From Geobacillus stearothermophilus ATCC 12980 (GTDB taxonomy: Bacteria > Bacillota > Bacilli > Bacillales > Anoxybacillaceae), in contig NZ_CP128494.1 in the NCBI RefSeq assembly GCF_030369615.1, forward strand, positions 1,693,501-1,757,500: 64,000 nt of DNA, read 5' to 3'. Under the pieces are notes generated by a model that ran no database searches, was not told where the DNA came from, and saw nothing but the letters and a program-made list of their open reading frames with translations. Position 1 is the stretch's first letter, and every line of letters starts with the position of its first letter. A program made the position numbers and the translations under genes. Shown here piece by piece: positions 61,400 to 64,000 of the stretch.

Positions 61400-62837
61400 T
61401 TATCTCAACGGCGATCTTACCATACGAATATACGTATGGCGTCTGCCGCGAATGGCGATCGAATGCGCCATAATATTCTCCGGAACAGCAATGCCATGAT
61501 AGCCAGCGTCGCCGATATGGTGCATGTCCGCTCCTGCCATTTTGCTTGCAAGCGCGATTTGACGAATCGTACTCTCGTCAGCTCCTTCTTGGCTTGTGCC
61601 GATCGTCAGCATCACGAGCGCCCCATGTTCATGCGCCACCTGAACAATTTTCTCTGTCTTGTCTAATGTCACCCCTGGCACCGTTCCAGGAGCCGGCATC
61701 AAAACGACATCCGCACCAGCGTGAATGAAACGCACCACCACTTCTCCCGATACGATCCCGCTTCCCGCTTCATCAGCAACGCCTGCTGCATGCATTTTCC
61801 CAGCCATCACGAGAGCGTCCTCGCCTAAAATGGACCGCGCCGTTTCGATGGCTTTCACAATCCCATCATTCGTCACGCCTGTTTTCGGGTTTCCGGTTAG
61901 GCAAACAAAATCAAATCCTAGCTGTTTTGCTTGTTGCAGCGACTCGGCCGTTGCCATTCTCCCTTTTGGCAGCGCCGCAAGCTCCTCAAGCTGCTTTGCA
62001 TTTGGGTCAACCGGCTCCAAATTGACGCCAACCGGACGCCCTGTCAACTGCTTTAACCGTTCCACCATTTGATTCGGTTCGTTCGTGTCCAACCCGTTCA
62101 CAACCGTCCGGAACACATCGAACCAATTCAACAGCAACAAATCCGCCCCAAACGCCGCGGCCAGTTCGGCGTTGGTGACCGCCGGATACAGCGGCGCAAA
62201 TTCCCCGATGACTTCCGCGACGATCACCCTGCCTTCTGACGCTTGAATCGATTGTTTTAACACATGGTGCAATCCGACTGGAATGAGCAGCCGGTTGAGG
62301 AACCCGAAAATGCCGACGCCAACCGCCCCGGCGCCGACGATCCAATGGCCGACCGCCGCGTTGATGCCGTCTTGAATCGGCGGCCATACATAGCCAAAAA
62401 TCAAGGCAAGCACGAGCATGACAAGCGATGTCACGATCGGCACAAACCGCCGTCCGCCGAAGAAGCCTAGCCAGTCGGGCAACTTGATATCATGGTAACG
62501 GTTGTATAAAAGCCCGGCGATCACTCCGGAGATGATGCCACCTAATACGGACATATTGATGTCCTTATCAATCGCGGCGGCCCCTTTTGTCAAGACAAAG
62601 CAGCCGATCGCCCCAGCAAGCGCCGCCGCGCCGTTGCCGTCTTTCGAAAAACCGATGGCCACGCCGATGGCGAAAATGAGCGCTAAATTGGAAAACACTG
62701 CATCGCCTGCGGCGGCGATAAACGGAATATTCAATAAATCAGGCTGGCCAAGCCAAAGCAGCAATCCTGCCGCCGGCAATACGGCAATCGGCAGCATTAA
62801 CGCTTTTCCTAGCCGCTGCAAAAAACCCTAACATCAT
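61400..62837 (-). pseudogene. Chimera: truncated GlcNAc PTS permease (EIIC) joined to a barrel-type enzyme, with start frameshift
   Basis: Codons for residues 1-188 are the first half of an EIIC domain of NagE/PtsG type (GKALMLPIAVLPAAGLLLWL, FLNRLLIPVGLHHVL). At about 62245-62262 it switches in frame to a different family (QSIQASEGRVIVAEVIG, AAAFGADLLLLNWFDV, GADVVLMPAPGTVPG, HHIGDAGYHGI), a TIM-barrel-like protein often labelled PEP phosphonomutase or DUF7916. The rest of EIIC, EIIB and the start of the second gene are lost. The native ATG (62837) is out of frame because of a run of six T at 62820-62825, where five would restore it. Only a TTG at 62821 opens the 473-codon frame. Confidence 0.8.
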
Positions 62838-63565
62838 GATCCTCCCCTTTTCATCTCAATCATAAATTTGTACCGGTCGCCGCGGTACACCGATTTGACG
62901 ACTTCAAGCGGCCGGCCGTCGACAAGGTGCGTGCGCCGCTCAAGCAGCAGCACCGGCGCTCCTTCTTTCATCTTCAGATGCTCCGCCTCCACCTGGCGGG
63001 CGACCGAGGCTTCCAATGTTTGAACTGCAGAGCCGATGACTAGACCTTTTTCTTTTTCGATAAATTCATAGACAGAACCGCTTACAACATCACGCGTCAG
63101 TCCGGGGACGAGATTGACCGGAATGTACAGCGTCTCCAACGCCATCGGCAAGCCATCGGCCAACCGAAGGCGGCGGACTTTGTAAAGATCATCGCCTTCC
63201 GAGACGCCAAGTCCTTCAGCGAGCTTCTCGGAAGCCGGAACCGTCTCAAAGCTGAGGACGATCGTGCCCGGCTCCATGCCACGCGCCCGCATATCTTCGG
63301 AAAAGCTCGTCAGCCCTTTCAGCGGCTGCTCGATTTTTTGGGCGGCGACAAACGTCCCCTTCCCGCGCCGGCGGATGAGATAGCCATCGTTCACTAAATT
63401 GTTGACCGCCTGCCGAACGGTCATTCGGCTGATGTCATACATTTCCGCCAACTCGCGCTCAGACGGGATTATCTCGCCCGGCTGCCATTCTCCTTTTTCA
63501 ATCTTTTCTTTTATATATTGCTCGAGCTGATAGTAAATCGGAATCGGCGATTGTTTATTGATCAT
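62834..63565 (-). CDS. nagR: GntR/HutC-type repressor of GlcNAc genes
   Basis: The protein is 243 residues. The N-terminal winged helix (about 5-75: LAEMYDISRMTVRQAVNNLV, RRRGKGTFV) binds DNA, and the C-terminal UTRA domain (about 90-235) should bind glucosamine-6-phosphate or GlcNAc-6-phosphate. It follows nagB by an ATGA overlap, as in the B. subtilis nagA-nagB-nagR (yvoA) operon. Its stop overlaps the start of the nagE chimera. Confidence 0.9.
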   Translation of the reverse strand: MINKQSPIPIYYQLEQYIKEKIEKGEWQPGEIIPSERELAEMYDISRMTVRQAVNNLVNDGYLIRRRGKGTFVAAQKIEQPLKGLTSFSEDMRARGMEPGTIVLSFETVPASEKLAEGLGVSEGDDLYKVRRLRLADGLPMALETLYIPVNLVPGLTRDVVSGSVYEFIEKEKGLVIGSAVQTLEASVARQVEAEHLKMKEGAPVLLLERRTHLVDGRPLEVVKSVYRGDRYKFMIEMKRGGS

Positions 63566-64000
63566 GGCGCATCCACCCGCCGCTTTTCCTTCGGAATGAG
63601 CGAGAGCGCCTGCCGGTCGGCAATGATCGTCACGTCCGGATGAAGGTGAAGCGCGGAAGCCGGCAAGTCCGGGGTGACAACGCCTTCTAAAAGCCGAGCC
63701 ATGGCCTCTGCTTTTTCTCGTCCCGACGCCAACAGCACGAGGCGGCGGCTGCGCAAAATGGTCGCAATCCCCATCGTAATGGCACGGCGCGGCACGTCAT
63801 CCAACGACCCAAAAAAGCGGGCGTTTGCCTTGCGCGTAGATTCGGCAAGCTCGACGACATGGGTCGGCGATGAAAACGGCGTCCCTGGTTCGTTAAAGCC
63901 GATATGGCCGTTGCGTCCGATGCCCAAAAGCTGCAAATCGATGCCGCCCACTTCATCGATGAGCCGTTCGTAGCGGCGGCATTCTTCGTCAAGATCAGCA
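63562..64000 (-). CDS. nagB: Glucosamine-6-phosphate deaminase, C-terminal part, cut by window edge
   Basis: Converts glucosamine-6-phosphate to fructose-6-phosphate and ammonia. Only the last 145 or so residues are inside the window. The motif LLGIGRNGHIGFNEPGTPF is the deaminase signature, with the catalytic His. The frame stays open to position 64000. The gene continues off the right edge. Confidence 0.93.
   Translation of the reverse strand, partial: ADLDEECRRYERLIDEVGGIDLQLLGIGRNGHIGFNEPGTPFSSPTHVVELAESTRKANARFFGSLDDVPRRAITMGIATILRSRRLVLLASGREKAEAMARLLEGVVTPDLPASALHLHPDVTIIADRQALSLIPKEKRRVDAP

Overview
The window looks like a chromosomal segment of a thermophilic Bacillaceae, almost certainly Geobacillus. 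The evidence is high-G+C codon use in a Bacillus-type gene order, a complete sporulation gene set, a 74-residue TRAP protein and a HepS/HepT prenyl-synthase pair of the type I remember from G. stearothermophilus, and strong AAGGAGG-type ribosome sites. Nearly every gene is on the minus strand, so the reading order of operons is from high to low coordinate. I found no rRNA, tRNA or CRISPR.

Positions 1-16.6 kb hold the aromatic amino-acid supraoperon read right to left: folE-mtrB, hepS-menG-hepT, ndk, cheR, aroC-aroB-aroH, trpEDCFBA, hisC, tyrA and the start of aroA. A trp leader with a row of GAG/TAG triplets and a terminator lies between aroH and trpE. The protein that reads it (TRAP, mtrB) is encoded 6.8 kb away in the same window. 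trpG is absent from the operon, as in B. subtilis.

Positions 16.7-48.5 kb follow the B. subtilis hbs-spoIVA-gpsA-der-ypfD-cmk-ypeB-sleB-prsW-ypdA-gudB-mecB-recQ-fer-serA-sigX neighbourhood with local edits. A cotJABC spore-coat operon and a membrane protein sit inside the ypb genes, an asparaginase gene sits between prsW and ypdA, and ppa sits between fer and serA. Between serA and hisJ is a gene-free stretch with several ArgR-box-like sites in front of a possible small RNA.

Positions 48.6-57.7 kb are a long cobalamin salvage operon: btuF, btuC, a btuD-cbiZ fusion, cbiB, cobD, cobU, cobS, cobC, a second shortened cobU-like gene, pduO and an unknown gene. It is preceded by a promoter, a cobalamin riboswitch and a terminator. 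Together these genes import corrinoids, strip a wrong lower ligand, rebuild the nucleotide loop and adenosylate cobalt. No corrin-ring synthesis genes are present here.

Positions 58-64 kb are more disturbed. They hold a PH-domain protein, a decayed amino-acid permease, an acetamidase/formamidase gene whose upstream region is cut by an internally deleted insertion sequence with intact ends, and a GlcNAc block (nagB partial, nagR, nagE). Here nagE is both frameshifted at its start and fused by deletion to a different barrel-type enzyme gene. Gene starts were chosen from ribosome sites and overlaps, and several are TTG or GTG.
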